Below are positions 9,037 to 19,222 of a stretch of DNA of 64,000 nt, one piece after another. A program made the translations under genes and the position numbers. The stretch is taken from assembly GCF_030915445.1 (NCBI RefSeq), contig NZ_CP133264.1:4187208-4251207 (forward strand), in the 5' to 3' direction. Every line of letters begins with the position of its first letter. The first letter of the stretch is position 1. The notes under the pieces are model-generated. The model was given only the letters and a program-made list of their open reading frames with translations, was not told the DNA's origin and did no database searches. Source of the stretch: Clostridium sp. OS1-26. GTDB taxonomy: Bacteria; Bacillota; Clostridia; Clostridiales; Clostridiaceae.

Positions 9037-9321
9037 ATGATTAGTATTGATGAAGTAAAATATATTGCTAAACTTTCAAAATTAAAGTTTACGGAAGAAG
9101 AAGCTGAAAAAATGGCAACAGAGTTTGGTGCGATTCTAGGACATTTTGAATATATAGATAAATTTGATTTAAGCGATATAGATATACATCCAAAGGAAGA
9201 AGGCTTAAAGTCAGTGATAAGAAAAGATGAAGAGGAAGTCTTTGAAGATAAGGAAAAACTGTTCCAAAATGTTAAGACCAAAAGAGAAACTTATATTGAA
9301 GTTCCAAAGATAATTGCGTAG
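9037..9321 (+). CDS. gatC: Asp/Glu-tRNA amidotransferase subunit C
   Basis: Small clamp subunit that wraps around GatA and holds it to GatB. I start at ATG 9037, 8 bases after GGAGG (9023-9027), giving 94 residues; the ATG at 9022 overlaps the ribosome site. The pattern MISIDEVKYIAKLSKLKFTEEE at the start and the acidic middle with DIHP are typical. It lies between aspS2 and gatA with short gaps, in transamidosome order. Confidence 0.93.
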   Translation: MISIDEVKYIAKLSKLKFTEEEAEKMATEFGAILGHFEYIDKFDLSDIDIHPKEEGLKSVIRKDEEEVFEDKEKLFQNVKTKRETYIEVPKIIA

Positions 9322-9353
9322 AAAATTAAATATTAAAAGCAGGAGGAAGTCTT

Positions 9354-10814
9354 ATGAGAATAGGAGCTATGACAGCTTATGAGATAAAAAAAGGTATAGA
9401 AGAAAAGAAATTTACTTCTGAAGAGGTTGTAACAGAATTATTTAAAAGAATAAAAGAAGTAGATAAAGATGTAGATGGATATTTAACATTATGTGAGGAA
9501 GAAGCACTTAAAACAGCAAGAGCTGTAGATGAAAAAATTAAGAAGGGAGAAAAAGTAGGTAAATTAGCAGGGGTGCCTATAGCTATAAAAGATAATATAT
9601 GTACAGATGGAATTAGAACTACCTGCGCATCTAAAATGCTAGAGGATTTTATTCCACCTTACGATGCTACAGTAGTTAAAAGATTAAAGGAAGAAGATGC
9701 AGTTATTATCGGAAAAACAAATATGGATGAATTTGCAATGGGATCATCTAACGAAAATTCCGCATTTAAAAAGACAAAAAATCCTTGGGATTTAAAAAGA
9801 GTCCCAGGAGGTTCCTCTGGTGGTTCAGCAGCAGTAGTAGCGGCAGGGATATCACCAATATCATTAGGTTCTGATACTGGTGGATCTATTCGTCAGCCCG
9901 CAGCCTTTTGTGGAATAGCAGGACTTAAACCTACCTATGGGCTAGCATCCAGATTTGGATTAGTTGCTTTTGCATCCTCACTTGATCAAATAGGTCCTTT
10001 TGGCAAAAATGTTAGAGATTGTGCACTTACACTTGAGGTAATTGCTGGTTATGATCCAATGGATAGTACTAGTTTAGATAAAGAATATGATAAAGATTAT
10101 TTAAGTGCATTAGATGGAAGCGTTGAAGGACTAAAAATTGCAGTTCCAAAAGAATTCTTTGGAAAAGGGCTTAATAGCGAAATAGAAAAGGCTATTAAAG
10201 ACACAATAGAAAAGTTAAAGAGTATGGGAGCTGTAGTAGAAGAAATATCATTGCCTATTACAGAAGAAGGACTTTCAGCTTATTATATAATATCTTCAGC
10301 AGAAGCTAGTTCAAACCTTTCTAGATATGATGGCATAAGATACGGATACAGAGCTAAGAATTATGAAACAGTAGATGAACTTATGGAAATGTCCAGAAGT
10401 GAAGGCTTTGGAAAAGAAGTTAAGAGAAGAATAATGCTTGGGACTTATGTATTATCCTCAGGTTATTATGATGCTTATTATAATAGAGCACAAAAGTTAA
10501 GGAAGAAGATACAAGAGCAGTATAAAGAAGTATTTGAAAGCTATGACTTAATTTTAAGCCCTACTTCACCGGTATTACCATTTTTAAGTGGAGAGAAGGG
10601 TTCAAATCCACTAGAGATGTATCTAGCGGATATATATACTGTAAATATAAACTTGGCTGGAGTGCCGGCTATATCAATACCATGTGCCTTTAGCAGCGAA
10701 GGTCTTCCAATAGGTGTTCAAATCATTGGACCACATTTTGGTGAAAAGAAAATATTAAAAACTGCCTATGCCTTAGAGCAGGAGTTAAATATAGATACAC
10801 TAGCGATAAAGTGA
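9354..10814 (+). CDS. gatA: Asp/Glu-tRNA amidotransferase subunit A
   Basis: Amidase that releases ammonia from glutamine for the transamidation of Glu-tRNA(Gln) and Asp-tRNA(Asn). The Ser-cisSer-Lys catalytic triad is complete: Lys79 (AIKDNI), Ser154 in PGGSSGGSAA, and Ser178 in SDTGGSIRQPA. The 486-residue length is standard. ATG 9354 has GGAGG eight bases ahead. The 133-base gap before gatB holds no terminator I can see, so the operon should read through. Confidence 0.97.
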   Translation: MRIGAMTAYEIKKGIEEKKFTSEEVVTELFKRIKEVDKDVDGYLTLCEEEALKTARAVDEKIKKGEKVGKLAGVPIAIKDNICTDGIRTTCASKMLEDFIPPYDATVVKRLKEEDAVIIGKTNMDEFAMGSSNENSAFKKTKNPWDLKRVPGGSSGGSAAVVAAGISPISLGSDTGGSIRQPAAFCGIAGLKPTYGLASRFGLVAFASSLDQIGPFGKNVRDCALTLEVIAGYDPMDSTSLDKEYDKDYLSALDGSVEGLKIAVPKEFFGKGLNSEIEKAIKDTIEKLKSMGAVVEEISLPITEEGLSAYYIISSAEASSNLSRYDGIRYGYRAKNYETVDELMEMSRSEGFGKEVKRRIMLGTYVLSSGYYDAYYNRAQKLRKKIQEQYKEVFESYDLILSPTSPVLPFLSGEKGSNPLEMYLADIYTVNINLAGVPAISIPCAFSSEGLPIGVQIIGPHFGEKKILKTAYALEQELNIDTLAIK

Positions 10815-10947
10815 AACTTGAAGCGGATAAAGTAATAAGTTGATCTAGAAATTACTCCTTAAAAAGTTTGATTTTAATAACAAAATAGAATATTAAAATT
10901 CATAACTATGTATGTAGTAAATTAACTTAAAAGGAAGGAGCCTAATT

Positions 10948-12387
10948 ATGAGTTATGAAACAATAATTGGTTTGGAGATACACGTTGAATTAAATACAAA
11001 GACAAAAATATTTTGCAATTGTTCCACTAAGTTTGGTTCTAAGCCAAACAGCAATACATGTCCAGTATGTTTAGGCTTACCAGGAACTTTACCTGTATTA
11101 AATGAGGAAGTTGTTAATCTAGCTATAAAAGCAGGGAAGGTTTTAGGTTGTAAAATAAATAAATTAAATAAGATGGATAGAAAAAACTATTTTTATCCAG
11201 ACCTTCCAAAGGCTTATCAAATTTCACAGTTTGATTTACCAATTTGCAGCGGAGGATATGTAGAATTTGAAGTAGATGGAGTTAAAAAGAAAGTAAAATT
11301 AAATAGAATACACATAGAAGAAGATCCAGCAAAACTTGTTCATTTGGAAGATGAACCATTTTCTTTAATAGACTATAACCGTGCAGGAGTACCACTAGCA
11401 GAAATAGTTACAGAGCCAGATATTCACTCTCCAGAGGAGGCAGTAGCTTTTCTTAAGACTTTAAAATCTTTATTAGAATATGCAGAAGTATCAGACTGTA
11501 GAATGGAACAGGGATCTTTAAGATGTGATGCTAACATTTCTATGAGACCAGTGGGACAGGAAGTATTAAATACCAAGGTAGAAATTAAGAATATAAACTC
11601 CTTTAAAGAAATTCAAAAAGCTCTAGAAAAAGAAGAAAAGAGACAGAGAGAGCTTTATACTTATGGAGAACAGCATAAAATAAAACAGGAAACTAGAAGA
11701 TGGGATAGTGGAAAGGGAAGAACTATTCCTATGAGATCAAAGGAAGATGCTCACGATTATAGGTATTTCCCAGATCCAGACTTGGTTCCAATAATAATAA
11801 AAGACGAACAGATAGAAGCTATAAAAAGTACTATTCCAGAGCTTCCACATGCGAAAAAACAAAGATTTATAGAAGAATACAAATTAGGAGAAAAAGAAGT
11901 AGAAATTCTCGTAGGAGATAAATCTCTTGGGGCGTTCTATGAAGGGGTAGTAAAAGAAGGAGCTGACCCTAAAGCTGCATCAAATTGGATTTTAGGAGAT
12001 TTGCTTAGGGTATTAAAGGAAAAAGAAATGGAATGCAGTGATATGACTTTAAAGCCACAGTTACTATATAGGCTTATAAAGCTTATTGACGAAGGAAAAA
12101 TAAGTGGTACTGCGGCTAAAGAAGTATTTGATGAAATGTTTGTAACTGGCAAAAATCCAGAAGATATAGTAAAAGAAAAAGGACTAAGTCAGATAAGTTC
12201 ATCAGAGGTATTAGAAAAAGTTGTAGGCGAGGTTTTAGCTGCAAATCCTAAGTCTATAGAAGACTACAAAAATGGAAAACCTCAGGCTGCCGGGTTCTTG
12301 ATGGGACAGGTAATGAAAGTTACTAAAGGTCAGGCTAATCCAGCGGTAGCTAAGGAACTTATAGAAGTAAAACTTAAAGAATATTAA
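10948..12387 (+). CDS. gatB: Asp/Glu-tRNA amidotransferase subunit B
   Basis: Kinase and tRNA-binding subunit that activates the misacylated Glu or Asp and accepts ammonia from GatA. The start YETIIGLEIHVEL, the cysteine-rich segment FCNCS...CPVCLGLPG, and MDRKNYFYPDLPK are GatB signatures; the C terminus is the YqeY-like helical domain ending ELIEVKLKEY. 479 residues, full length. ATG 10948 follows AAGGAAGGAG. A hairpin terminator follows immediately. Confidence 0.97.
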   Translation: MSYETIIGLEIHVELNTKTKIFCNCSTKFGSKPNSNTCPVCLGLPGTLPVLNEEVVNLAIKAGKVLGCKINKLNKMDRKNYFYPDLPKAYQISQFDLPICSGGYVEFEVDGVKKKVKLNRIHIEEDPAKLVHLEDEPFSLIDYNRAGVPLAEIVTEPDIHSPEEAVAFLKTLKSLLEYAEVSDCRMEQGSLRCDANISMRPVGQEVLNTKVEIKNINSFKEIQKALEKEEKRQRELYTYGEQHKIKQETRRWDSGKGRTIPMRSKEDAHDYRYFPDPDLVPIIIKDEQIEAIKSTIPELPHAKKQRFIEEYKLGEKEVEILVGDKSLGAFYEGVVKEGADPKAASNWILGDLLRVLKEKEMECSDMTLKPQLLYRLIKLIDEGKISGTAAKEVFDEMFVTGKNPEDIVKEKGLSQISSSEVLEKVVGEVLAANPKSIEDYKNGKPQAAGFLMGQVMKVTKGQANPAVAKELIEVKLKEY

Positions 12388-12392
12388 TTTTT

Positions 12393-12428
12393 AAAAAAAC
12401 TACCTATGAATAATAGGTAGTTTTTTTA
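12393..12428 (+). terminator. terminator of the gatCAB operon
   Basis: Stem AAACTACCTAT / ATAGGTAGTTT followed by TTTTTT. Confidence 0.92.
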
Positions 12429-12593
12429 GGCAAAAGGCTATACAATTGTTAAAACTCGGATATAAAGGAAAAGTTAAGAGAGGATTTTGCTAAATAATGT
12501 AGAATAATTTATTTAATAGAAATAATTTTAATATTCATGATACTCATGAAATATTATAATCAATATTTCAAAAGATTGGTAGAGGTGATAATT

Positions 12594-14714
12594 ATGAGAA
12601 AAAGAATGGTTTCGTTAAAAACAGCTGTGATTATGCATTTTATATCTTTTATAATTATTATTCTATCTATTTTGGTTGTTTTGTGGAAAGCTGATTATAA
12701 TTGGCTAGTGAAAGAGCAAGGGGATAAGGTTTTAAAAGCATTAAATGAAAATACTCAACAAAGCCTTAGGGATATGCTCAGCAAGCCACTTGAAATTAAT
12801 CAATTATTTGCAGGAGGTATCTCTAGAGAAAAATACTTTAATGATGAAAACTTAAATAATATTGGGGATTACACAAAATATTTTTTAGAGAAAATAAAAA
12901 ATCAAATACCCCAAATAACTGCTATAGGTTACGGTGATGAAAGAGGAAACTATGTTGGGTTTAGAGTTAATAATAATAATACATTAAATTTGATGCTTAA
13001 AAATAAAAAAACAGAAAATAAACTAAATATTTATAGCAAAGAAACTTTAGATAGTAGATTATCTGCATCCTATGAGGGCTATGACCCAAGGACTAGGCCT
13101 TGGTATATCCCAGTTAAGAAAACCCTTAATGAGCAGTGGTCAGATATTTATATTAATAATGATGAAAAAATGGAGGCAACTATCACTACTTTAGTACCTG
13201 TTTTTGATAATTCTAAAAATTTTAAAGGAGTTACAGGTATAGATATAAACCTCAGTAGTATAAATAAATTTTTAAAAGCTAATGAAACTAAAGGAACAGG
13301 AGTAATATATATTGTTGATAAAAATTGGAATCTAATTGCTCATTCTGGAGATGAAGCAGTTACGAAGATTACTCAAGAAAATCCAAATGCAAACAAAATG
13401 GTTAATGCCGCTAAAAATAAGAATGTTTTAATAAGCAAAACGGCAAAATATTTACAAGAAAACAGAATAGCTCAACATAAGACTATTCAAATAAACATAG
13501 AAAATGAACAGAATTTTGCATTAATTTCTCCGATGGAAGAGCCTCAGGGACTTGAGTGGAGGGTAGTTGTTGTTATACCAGAAAAAGATTTAATGGGCAC
13601 AATAAGAGCTAGACAAAATATTACTATAGCTATTATTTTAATGATTACCATAATTGGAGCTTTAGCTGGTCTAGTTTTATTAAAAAGAATTATTAATCCA
13701 ATATTGGAAAGTTCTGAGGCAGCATTTCAACTATCATCAGGAAATTGGGATGTAAAATTAGATACAGAAAAGATTCAATTTAATGAGATTTATGAATTAT
13801 CAATGGCTTTTAATTATATGTCAGCGAATCTAAAAAAATCCTTTAATGAACTTGTTGAAGCTCAAGATGAAATCAAAAGGTTAAATGAAGCTGAAAAGCA
13901 ATCATTAGAAAATTTAGTCTTAGAGAGAACCCAGGAATTAAGAATTGCTATGAAAGAATTGATTGATAAGGAAAAGTTAGCTTCATTAGGTAGTTTAGTT
14001 TCTGGTGTTGCTCATGAAATTAATACGCCTTTGGGTGTATCAGTATCTGCGGCATCATATTTGGAATCTATTAATAAGAAAAATTTAGCACTATTGTCTG
14101 AAGGCAAGATGACTAAGAAAAACTTTATCGAATATATAAACTCTATAGATGAAAGTTCAAAAATACTAAATGTAAACTTAAATAGGGCATCAGAATTAAT
14201 CAAGAGCTTTAAAGCTATTGCTGTAAATCAAATTATAGAAGAAAAAACAAAGTTTAATTTATATGAATATATTCAAACTGTTTTGTTGAGTTTAAAACAT
14301 GAATATAAAAACACTAATCATCAATTTATTATAAACTGTGATAAGGACTTGGTGATTAACAGTTATTCAGGAGCTTTTTCACAGGTAATTGTAAATCTAA
14401 TTATGAATTCTCTCATTCATGGATTTAAAGATAAAAAAGATGGTACCATTAAAATAGATATAAATAAAAATGATGATAAACTTTCAATATTATATTCTGA
14501 TAATGGATGTGGTATTTCAGAAGAAAATATTCAAAAAATATTTGACCCTTTTTTTACAACTAATAGAAATAAAGGTGGAAGTGGATTAGGTTTAAATGTA
14601 GTATATAATCTAATTACTGGACCATTAAATGGGAAAATAGTTTGCGAAAGTGTTGTTGGACAAGGTACTACTTTTAAAATTAACATAAGTCTAAGTCAAG
14701 GAGTGGAAAGATGA
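12594..14714 (+). CDS. membrane sensor histidine kinase (dCache, HAMP)
   Basis: Two transmembrane helices (about residues 10-30 and 340-360) bracket an extracellular dCache-like sensor containing YDPRTRPWY, the usual ligand-pocket signature. A HAMP linker and coiled coil lead to the kinase core with VSGVAHEINTPLG, phospho-histidine at residue 474, then NLIMNSLIHGF, DNGCGISEENI and GGSGLGLNVV of the ATPase. I start at ATG 12594 (706 residues), 5-6 bases after AGAGGTGATA; the in-frame ATG at 12537 has no ribosome site. The stop overlaps the start of the next gene by four bases (ATGA), so the two form a sensor-regulator pair. Ligand unknown. Confidence 0.92.
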   Translation: MRKRMVSLKTAVIMHFISFIIIILSILVVLWKADYNWLVKEQGDKVLKALNENTQQSLRDMLSKPLEINQLFAGGISREKYFNDENLNNIGDYTKYFLEKIKNQIPQITAIGYGDERGNYVGFRVNNNNTLNLMLKNKKTENKLNIYSKETLDSRLSASYEGYDPRTRPWYIPVKKTLNEQWSDIYINNDEKMEATITTLVPVFDNSKNFKGVTGIDINLSSINKFLKANETKGTGVIYIVDKNWNLIAHSGDEAVTKITQENPNANKMVNAAKNKNVLISKTAKYLQENRIAQHKTIQINIENEQNFALISPMEEPQGLEWRVVVVIPEKDLMGTIRARQNITIAIILMITIIGALAGLVLLKRIINPILESSEAAFQLSSGNWDVKLDTEKIQFNEIYELSMAFNYMSANLKKSFNELVEAQDEIKRLNEAEKQSLENLVLERTQELRIAMKELIDKEKLASLGSLVSGVAHEINTPLGVSVSAASYLESINKKNLALLSEGKMTKKNFIEYINSIDESSKILNVNLNRASELIKSFKAIAVNQIIEEKTKFNLYEYIQTVLLSLKHEYKNTNHQFIINCDKDLVINSYSGAFSQVIVNLIMNSLIHGFKDKKDGTIKIDINKNDDKLSILYSDNGCGISEENIQKIFDPFFTTNRNKGGSGLGLNVVYNLITGPLNGKIVCESVVGQGTTFKINISLSQGVER

Positions 14715-16267
14715 GTAAAATGTTAGAATCTAAAGATATTGAACTAGATTTTTTAAGCGATGAAGAGGAGATAAAGCCTCGATTATATGGCAAGTATAAG
14801 ATTGTTATTGCAGATGATGATGAGGAAGTTCACACTGTAACAAAAATGATTCTTAAGGATTTTGAGTTTGAAGGTAAAACTTTAGAGTTTATTGATGCAT
14901 ATAACGGAAAGGAAACAAAGGAAATTTTACTAAACAACCCTAATACTGCGATTTTATTTTTGGACGTAGTAATGGAAGAACAAAATTCTGGGCTTGAGGT
15001 TGTGGAATATTTACGTAAAACGTTAAAAAATAAAATGACTAGAATTATTTTACGTACTGGACAACCAGGAGAGGCCCCAGAGGAGAAGGTAATCAAAGAA
15101 TATGATATAAATGACTATCGTTTAAAGACAGAAATGACTGTTACAAGATTACACACAACTATGTATTCTGCATTAAGAAATTATAGAGATATGCTTCAAA
15201 TCGATAAAAATCGCAGAGGCTTAGAAAAAATTATTGAAACCAGTGCAAATTTATTTAAGCACAATACTCTAGATCAATTTTTAAGTAACATTTTAAGTCA
15301 ATTGTCTTGTTTTTATCAGGATGATGCTGAAATATTATATATTCGTGAAGCTCCAAACAAACTATCTCATGGTTTTGTAACTCTTGATAAGAGTAATATA
15401 CCTACAATTGCATCCGCTACTGGAAAATATACCGAATATATTGGTAAAAATATAGAAGATATTTTTGAATTAGAATATATTTCGAAGTGGATAAAAGAAG
15501 GTTTACATGAAAATGGAAAAATTCATTTTATTGGTGATGGTTTTATTATTAAAAATAGTGGCGAGAATAATTTGAACAATTATATATTCATTGAAGGGGA
15601 TTCAGAATTATATGATTTTGAACTAATAAACTTATTTTTAGCAAACTATTCTGTAGCTTTAAATAACTACATACTAAATACTATGCTTTTAAACACACAG
15701 AGGGAAATTATTACAACTCTAGGGGAAGTTGTTGAAAACCACTTTGAGGATACTGCTGGACATGTTAAAAGAATTTCTGAGATGATGTACAAATTTGCAT
15801 TATATAATGGTTTTTCTTCTTCTGAAGCAGAAGTATTAAAAATTGCCAGCACTATGCATGACATTGGTAAAATAGCTATACCTGATGCTATTTTGAAAAA
15901 AAGAGGAAGATTGACAGATGAGGAGTTTGAAGTAATTAAAGAACATACTATTTTTGGAAATAAAATTCTTAATAAATCAGAACTGGATATTTTCAGAATA
16001 GCTGCAGAAATTGCATTAAATCATCATGAAAAATATAATGGAACAGGATATCCTAATAATCTGTTTGAGAAGGATATTCCACTAAGTTCTAGAATGATGG
16101 CAATAATAGATGTTTTTGATGCAATGACGCACAAAAGAGTTTACAAAGAAGCAATAAGTATTGAAGAAACATTAGAACATCTTAAAAACCAAAAAGGGTC
16201 ACATTTTGATCCAAAACTTATAGATATATTCCTAGAAAATTTAAATAATATATTGGACGATATATAA
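14711..16267 (+). CDS. response regulator with DUF3369 and HD-GYP domains
   Basis: Residues 28-155 are a receiver domain (IADDDEEVH; phospho-acceptor Asp85 in FLDVVME). A DUF3369-like middle follows, then an HD-GYP domain with HDIGK (His383-Asp384), NHHEKYNGTGYP (GYP motif at 446-448) and DVFDAMTHKRVYK. All metal-ligand motifs look intact, so it is probably an active cyclic-di-GMP phosphodiesterase. It has no DNA-binding domain, so the output is second messenger level rather than transcription. It starts inside the last codon of the kinase gene, with AAGGAGTGG upstream. Confidence 0.92.
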   Translation: MSKMLESKDIELDFLSDEEEIKPRLYGKYKIVIADDDEEVHTVTKMILKDFEFEGKTLEFIDAYNGKETKEILLNNPNTAILFLDVVMEEQNSGLEVVEYLRKTLKNKMTRIILRTGQPGEAPEEKVIKEYDINDYRLKTEMTVTRLHTTMYSALRNYRDMLQIDKNRRGLEKIIETSANLFKHNTLDQFLSNILSQLSCFYQDDAEILYIREAPNKLSHGFVTLDKSNIPTIASATGKYTEYIGKNIEDIFELEYISKWIKEGLHENGKIHFIGDGFIIKNSGENNLNNYIFIEGDSELYDFELINLFLANYSVALNNYILNTMLLNTQREIITTLGEVVENHFEDTAGHVKRISEMMYKFALYNGFSSSEAEVLKIASTMHDIGKIAIPDAILKKRGRLTDEEFEVIKEHTIFGNKILNKSELDIFRIAAEIALNHHEKYNGTGYPNNLFEKDIPLSSRMMAIIDVFDAMTHKRVYKEAISIEETLEHLKNQKGSHFDPKLIDIFLENLNNILDDI

Positions 16268-16337
16268 AAAATAGAGAATATTTTATATATAAACGAAGAA
16301 AAAATTTCAAACATTTAAATATATAGCACTATAAACA

Positions 16338-16666
16338 GGATTCTAAGCTTCAGGTGGAGTTTTGTCTACGACCACTGGGCAATTCTGCCCGTTAAATGCC
16401 ATTTAGGCATTTAACCTCCATCTGAAGCTTAGAATCCGTTATCCAGGGGCGTAACGCCACTTATCCCAAACTTTAAGAAAAGCAGAGAGCCCAAATCTTT
16501 GATTTGGTGTGAATCGCTTTCACAGAGTGCAAGCAGAGAGCCCAAATCTTAAGTAGATATCCCAAATCTGTGATTTGGTGATAGTCACTTACATAGAGTG
16601 CTGATTTGGTGCGAATTGCTTTCACAGAGCGCGTTGGGATGTTAGTGATAATAGACATCGGATAAA
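16338..16666 (+). repeat. structured interspersed repeat, copy A (longest)
   Basis: Arm 1 is a long hairpin from 16338 to 16437 (GGATTCTAAGCTTCAG...CTGAAGCTTAGAATCC) carrying two inner hairpins. It is followed by TTATCCAGGGGCGTAACGCCAC (16439-16460) and, 190 bases later, GTTGGGATGTTAGTG...AGACATCGGATAAAA. TATCC pairs with GGATA, and CACTTATCCCAAAC with GTTGGGATGTTAGTG, closing a large second arm. That arm holds 20-bp units AAGCAGAGAGCCCAAATCTT (16480-16499 and 16531-16550) and AAGTAGATATCCCAAATCTG (16551-16570), with complementary GATTTGG segments. This element fills most of the 520-base gap before the MFS gene. Confidence 0.8.
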
Positions 16667-16790
16667 AATAATTAAGCTATAAATAGGGTAAAATATCAAT
16701 AGAAAAGCCTATATATAGCATAGTTAAATAAAATACTATATAAAGTTAGTTAGAAAACTTTTTACTAGTGAGGTGAGCATATAGTTTAAT

Positions 16791-18245
16791 ATGATTAAAG
16801 AAAAATTGAACTGTGAAGATGAAAAACAAAAAATATATAAAAGAAGATGGATTATCTTAACGGTAGTTTTATTAGGTACCCTTATGGCTACATTAGATAG
16901 CAGCATTGTAAATGTAGCGCTCCCAGATATGTCTTCTAAGCTTTCTGTTGGATTAGATGAAATACAGTGGGTTGTTACCAGCTATTTAATTGTTGTTTCA
17001 GCTTTTGTGTTGATTTTTGGAAGAGTGGCAGATATCATAGGAAAAAGCAAAGTTTATCAATATGGCTTTTTAATATTTACAATTGGATCATTATTGTGTG
17101 GACTATCAGGAACTATAAGGTTTTTAATTTTTTCTAGGATTATTCAGGCTATTGGTGCTGCTATGACTATGTCATCGAACCAAGGTATAATTGCAGCAAC
17201 ATTTCCTCCAAATGAAAGAGGAAGAGCATTGGGACTTTCCGCAACTACAGTTGCTGTAGGTACAATGCTTGGACCTCCTGTGGGAGGAATTATGGTAGAA
17301 CTTTTTAACTGGCAGTCTATATTTTTAATAAATATACCAATAGGGATAATTGGATATTTAGCAGGAAGAAAAATACTGCCTATAGAGGAAAAATATCAAG
17401 GACCTGTAGACTTTGATTTAAAAGGTTCAATTATATTTATAATTTTTGTTGTATCACTGTTTTGGGCTATGCTAAGTGGAGAAAGTTTAGGATGGAGAAA
17501 TTACAAAATTATAGGGAGTTTTATAATAAGTATTGTTGCTTTAGTTTCTTTTTACTTTGTGGAAAAGAAGCTGGAGCAGCCGATGCTTGATTTCAAAATG
17601 TTTCATAATAAGTTATTTAATTTAAGCATATTTTGTGCCTTTGTTTCTTTTGTGGCAATATTTTGTAATAATATAATTCATCCATTTTATCTTGAATATA
17701 TAATGAATATTAGTCCGGGAAAAGCAGGTATACTAATGATGATCTTTCCAATAAGTGCAGGTATCATTGCACCTATAAGTGGTTATCTCTCAGACAAAAT
17801 AGGCAGTGAGCTTCTTACTATTTTAGGCTTGTTTGCAACAACAGTTGGTCTTCTTTTAGTAGGATTTTTAAATACAACTTCTACCTATTTTGATATATTG
17901 ATTAGAGTTGCAGTATTAGGATTAGGAAACGGATTATTTCAATCACCTAATAATTCTATTGTTATGTCTCTTGTACCTCGTGATAAGCTTGGGATAGCAG
18001 GAAGCGTTAATGCTCTAGTAAGAAATATGGGAATGGTTTTTGGAATAGCTTTTTCAGTAGCTTTGCTTTACAACAGAATGAGTGCCAAGATAGGGTATAA
18101 TGTAACCAGTTTTGTACCAGGAAGACATGATGTATTTATATATGCTATGAATGTTGTATATATAGCGGCGGCTTCAATTTGTGCCATTGGGATGGTATTA
18201 ACTATTATAAGAATGATTAAAAGAAAAAGGCTTAGCAATAAATAA
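16791..18245 (+). CDS. MFS multidrug exporter, DHA2 (EmrB/QacA) type
   Basis: Fourteen-helix drug:proton antiporter of 484 residues. Motif D1 is LDSSIVNVALPDM in helix 1, motif A-like GRVADIIGKSKVYQYG follows helix 2, and motif C-like ATTVAVGTMLGPPVGG is in helix 5. It stands alone, ahead of a bidirectional terminator. The ribosome site GAGGTGAG is rather far (about 15 bases) from ATG 16791, so translation may start weakly. Substrate unknown. The only regulatory candidate nearby is the structured repeat ending 124 bases upstream. Confidence 0.9.
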   Translation: MIKEKLNCEDEKQKIYKRRWIILTVVLLGTLMATLDSSIVNVALPDMSSKLSVGLDEIQWVVTSYLIVVSAFVLIFGRVADIIGKSKVYQYGFLIFTIGSLLCGLSGTIRFLIFSRIIQAIGAAMTMSSNQGIIAATFPPNERGRALGLSATTVAVGTMLGPPVGGIMVELFNWQSIFLINIPIGIIGYLAGRKILPIEEKYQGPVDFDLKGSIIFIIFVVSLFWAMLSGESLGWRNYKIIGSFIISIVALVSFYFVEKKLEQPMLDFKMFHNKLFNLSIFCAFVSFVAIFCNNIIHPFYLEYIMNISPGKAGILMMIFPISAGIIAPISGYLSDKIGSELLTILGLFATTVGLLLVGFLNTTSTYFDILIRVAVLGLGNGLFQSPNNSIVMSLVPRDKLGIAGSVNALVRNMGMVFGIAFSVALLYNRMSAKIGYNVTSFVPGRHDVFIYAMNVVYIAAASICAIGMVLTIIRMIKRKRLSNK

Positions 18246-18263
18246 AATTATAAAATATATTAG

Positions 18264-18294
18264 AAAAGAGCCTTAAATAGGGCTCTTTTCTTTA
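18264..18294. terminator. bidirectional terminator
   Basis: AAAAGAGCC / GGGCTCTTTTC with loop TTAAATA, between the convergent MFS and modA genes; T-rich on the plus side. Confidence 0.88.
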
Positions 18295-18336
18295 TAATTA
18301 TAACATTAATAATAAAATTATTTATTTTTGCAAATT

Positions 18337-19119
18337 TTAACTTACTGTTTCAAAACCATATTTTTTAAACGTAGCTTTGGCATCCTCTGAGTTTAAGTAT
18401 TCTAAGAATTTCTTAGCTTCATCTTTATTTTTGCTGGAGGATATAACAGCTTCGGGATATAATATTGGTTTATGTAGTTTTTCATCAAAAATCTGAACTA
18501 TTGAGCAATTTTTTAAACTTATAGTATCAGAATTATAAACTATGCCAGCAGCAGCTTCACCTTTTTCAACATAAGTTGCTACTTGAGTTACATCCTTACC
18601 ATAAACTATTTTTGAACTGATTTTATCCCACTGATTTAAGCTTGTAAGTGTCTCTTTAGCATATTGACCTGCAGGAACAGAGGCAGGTTCTCCTACAGAT
18701 ATTTTAACATCATTATTTATTACGTCATTAATGCTCTTAATTTTATCTTTATAATCATTGGAAACTATTAGAACTAGCTTATTTTTCAATAGATTTTTCT
18801 TAGTGTCCTTATCTATTAAGTTTTTAGCGTTTAAATCATCCATTTGCTTCATGCCAGCGGAAATGAAAATATCCACAGAAGCTCCTTGCTCTATTTGTTT
18901 TTGTAAGGTTCCAGAAGAACCAAAATTTAATGTAAGTTTCACATTATTCTTTTGCTCATATTTTGGTTTGAGTTCGTTTAAAGCGTCTTTTAAGCTAGCA
19001 GCTGCAGAAATAGTAATATTTTTTTCAGGACTTTTATTAGTTTCATTAGCTGTTTTACCGCAAGCTGTAAAGGAAATTAGTGATAAAACTGCCATTGCAG
19101 AAATTAATATTTTTTTCAA
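18337..19119 (-). CDS. modA: molybdate ABC transporter, substrate-binding lipoprotein
   Basis: Exported molybdate-binding protein. A lipoprotein signal peptide ends LISFTAC with the lipidated cysteine at residue 20. The mature part starts ITISAAASLKDALNEL, the ModA oxyanion-site segment, and has FGSSGTLQKQIEQGA and YNSDTISLKNC. The start is TTG 19119, eight bases after GGAGG. It is the third gene of modB-modC-modA, with a 103-base gap after modC that contains the palindrome GCATCGATGC (19196-19205). Confidence 0.95.
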   Translation of the reverse strand: MKKILISAMAVLSLISFTACGKTANETNKSPEKNITISAAASLKDALNELKPKYEQKNNVKLTLNFGSSGTLQKQIEQGASVDIFISAGMKQMDDLNAKNLIDKDTKKNLLKNKLVLIVSNDYKDKIKSINDVINNDVKISVGEPASVPAGQYAKETLTSLNQWDKISSKIVYGKDVTQVATYVEKGEAAAGIVYNSDTISLKNCSIVQIFDEKLHKPILYPEAVISSSKNKDEAKKFLEYLNSEDAKATFKKYGFETVS

Positions 19120-19222
19120 TATAAGTTCCTCCTTAAAGTTATCAATTTAATAAAATAACGTATTTTAATAGAAATAAAATTTCAGTTAATTAAAAGCATC
19201 GATGCGTAAAATATATATTTAA

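Noticed and set aside
16473..16658. 61-residue minus ORF with repeated SVKAIHTKSKIWALC
   Set aside because: It is a translation of the nested 20-bp repeat units; no ribosome site and no homologue known to me.
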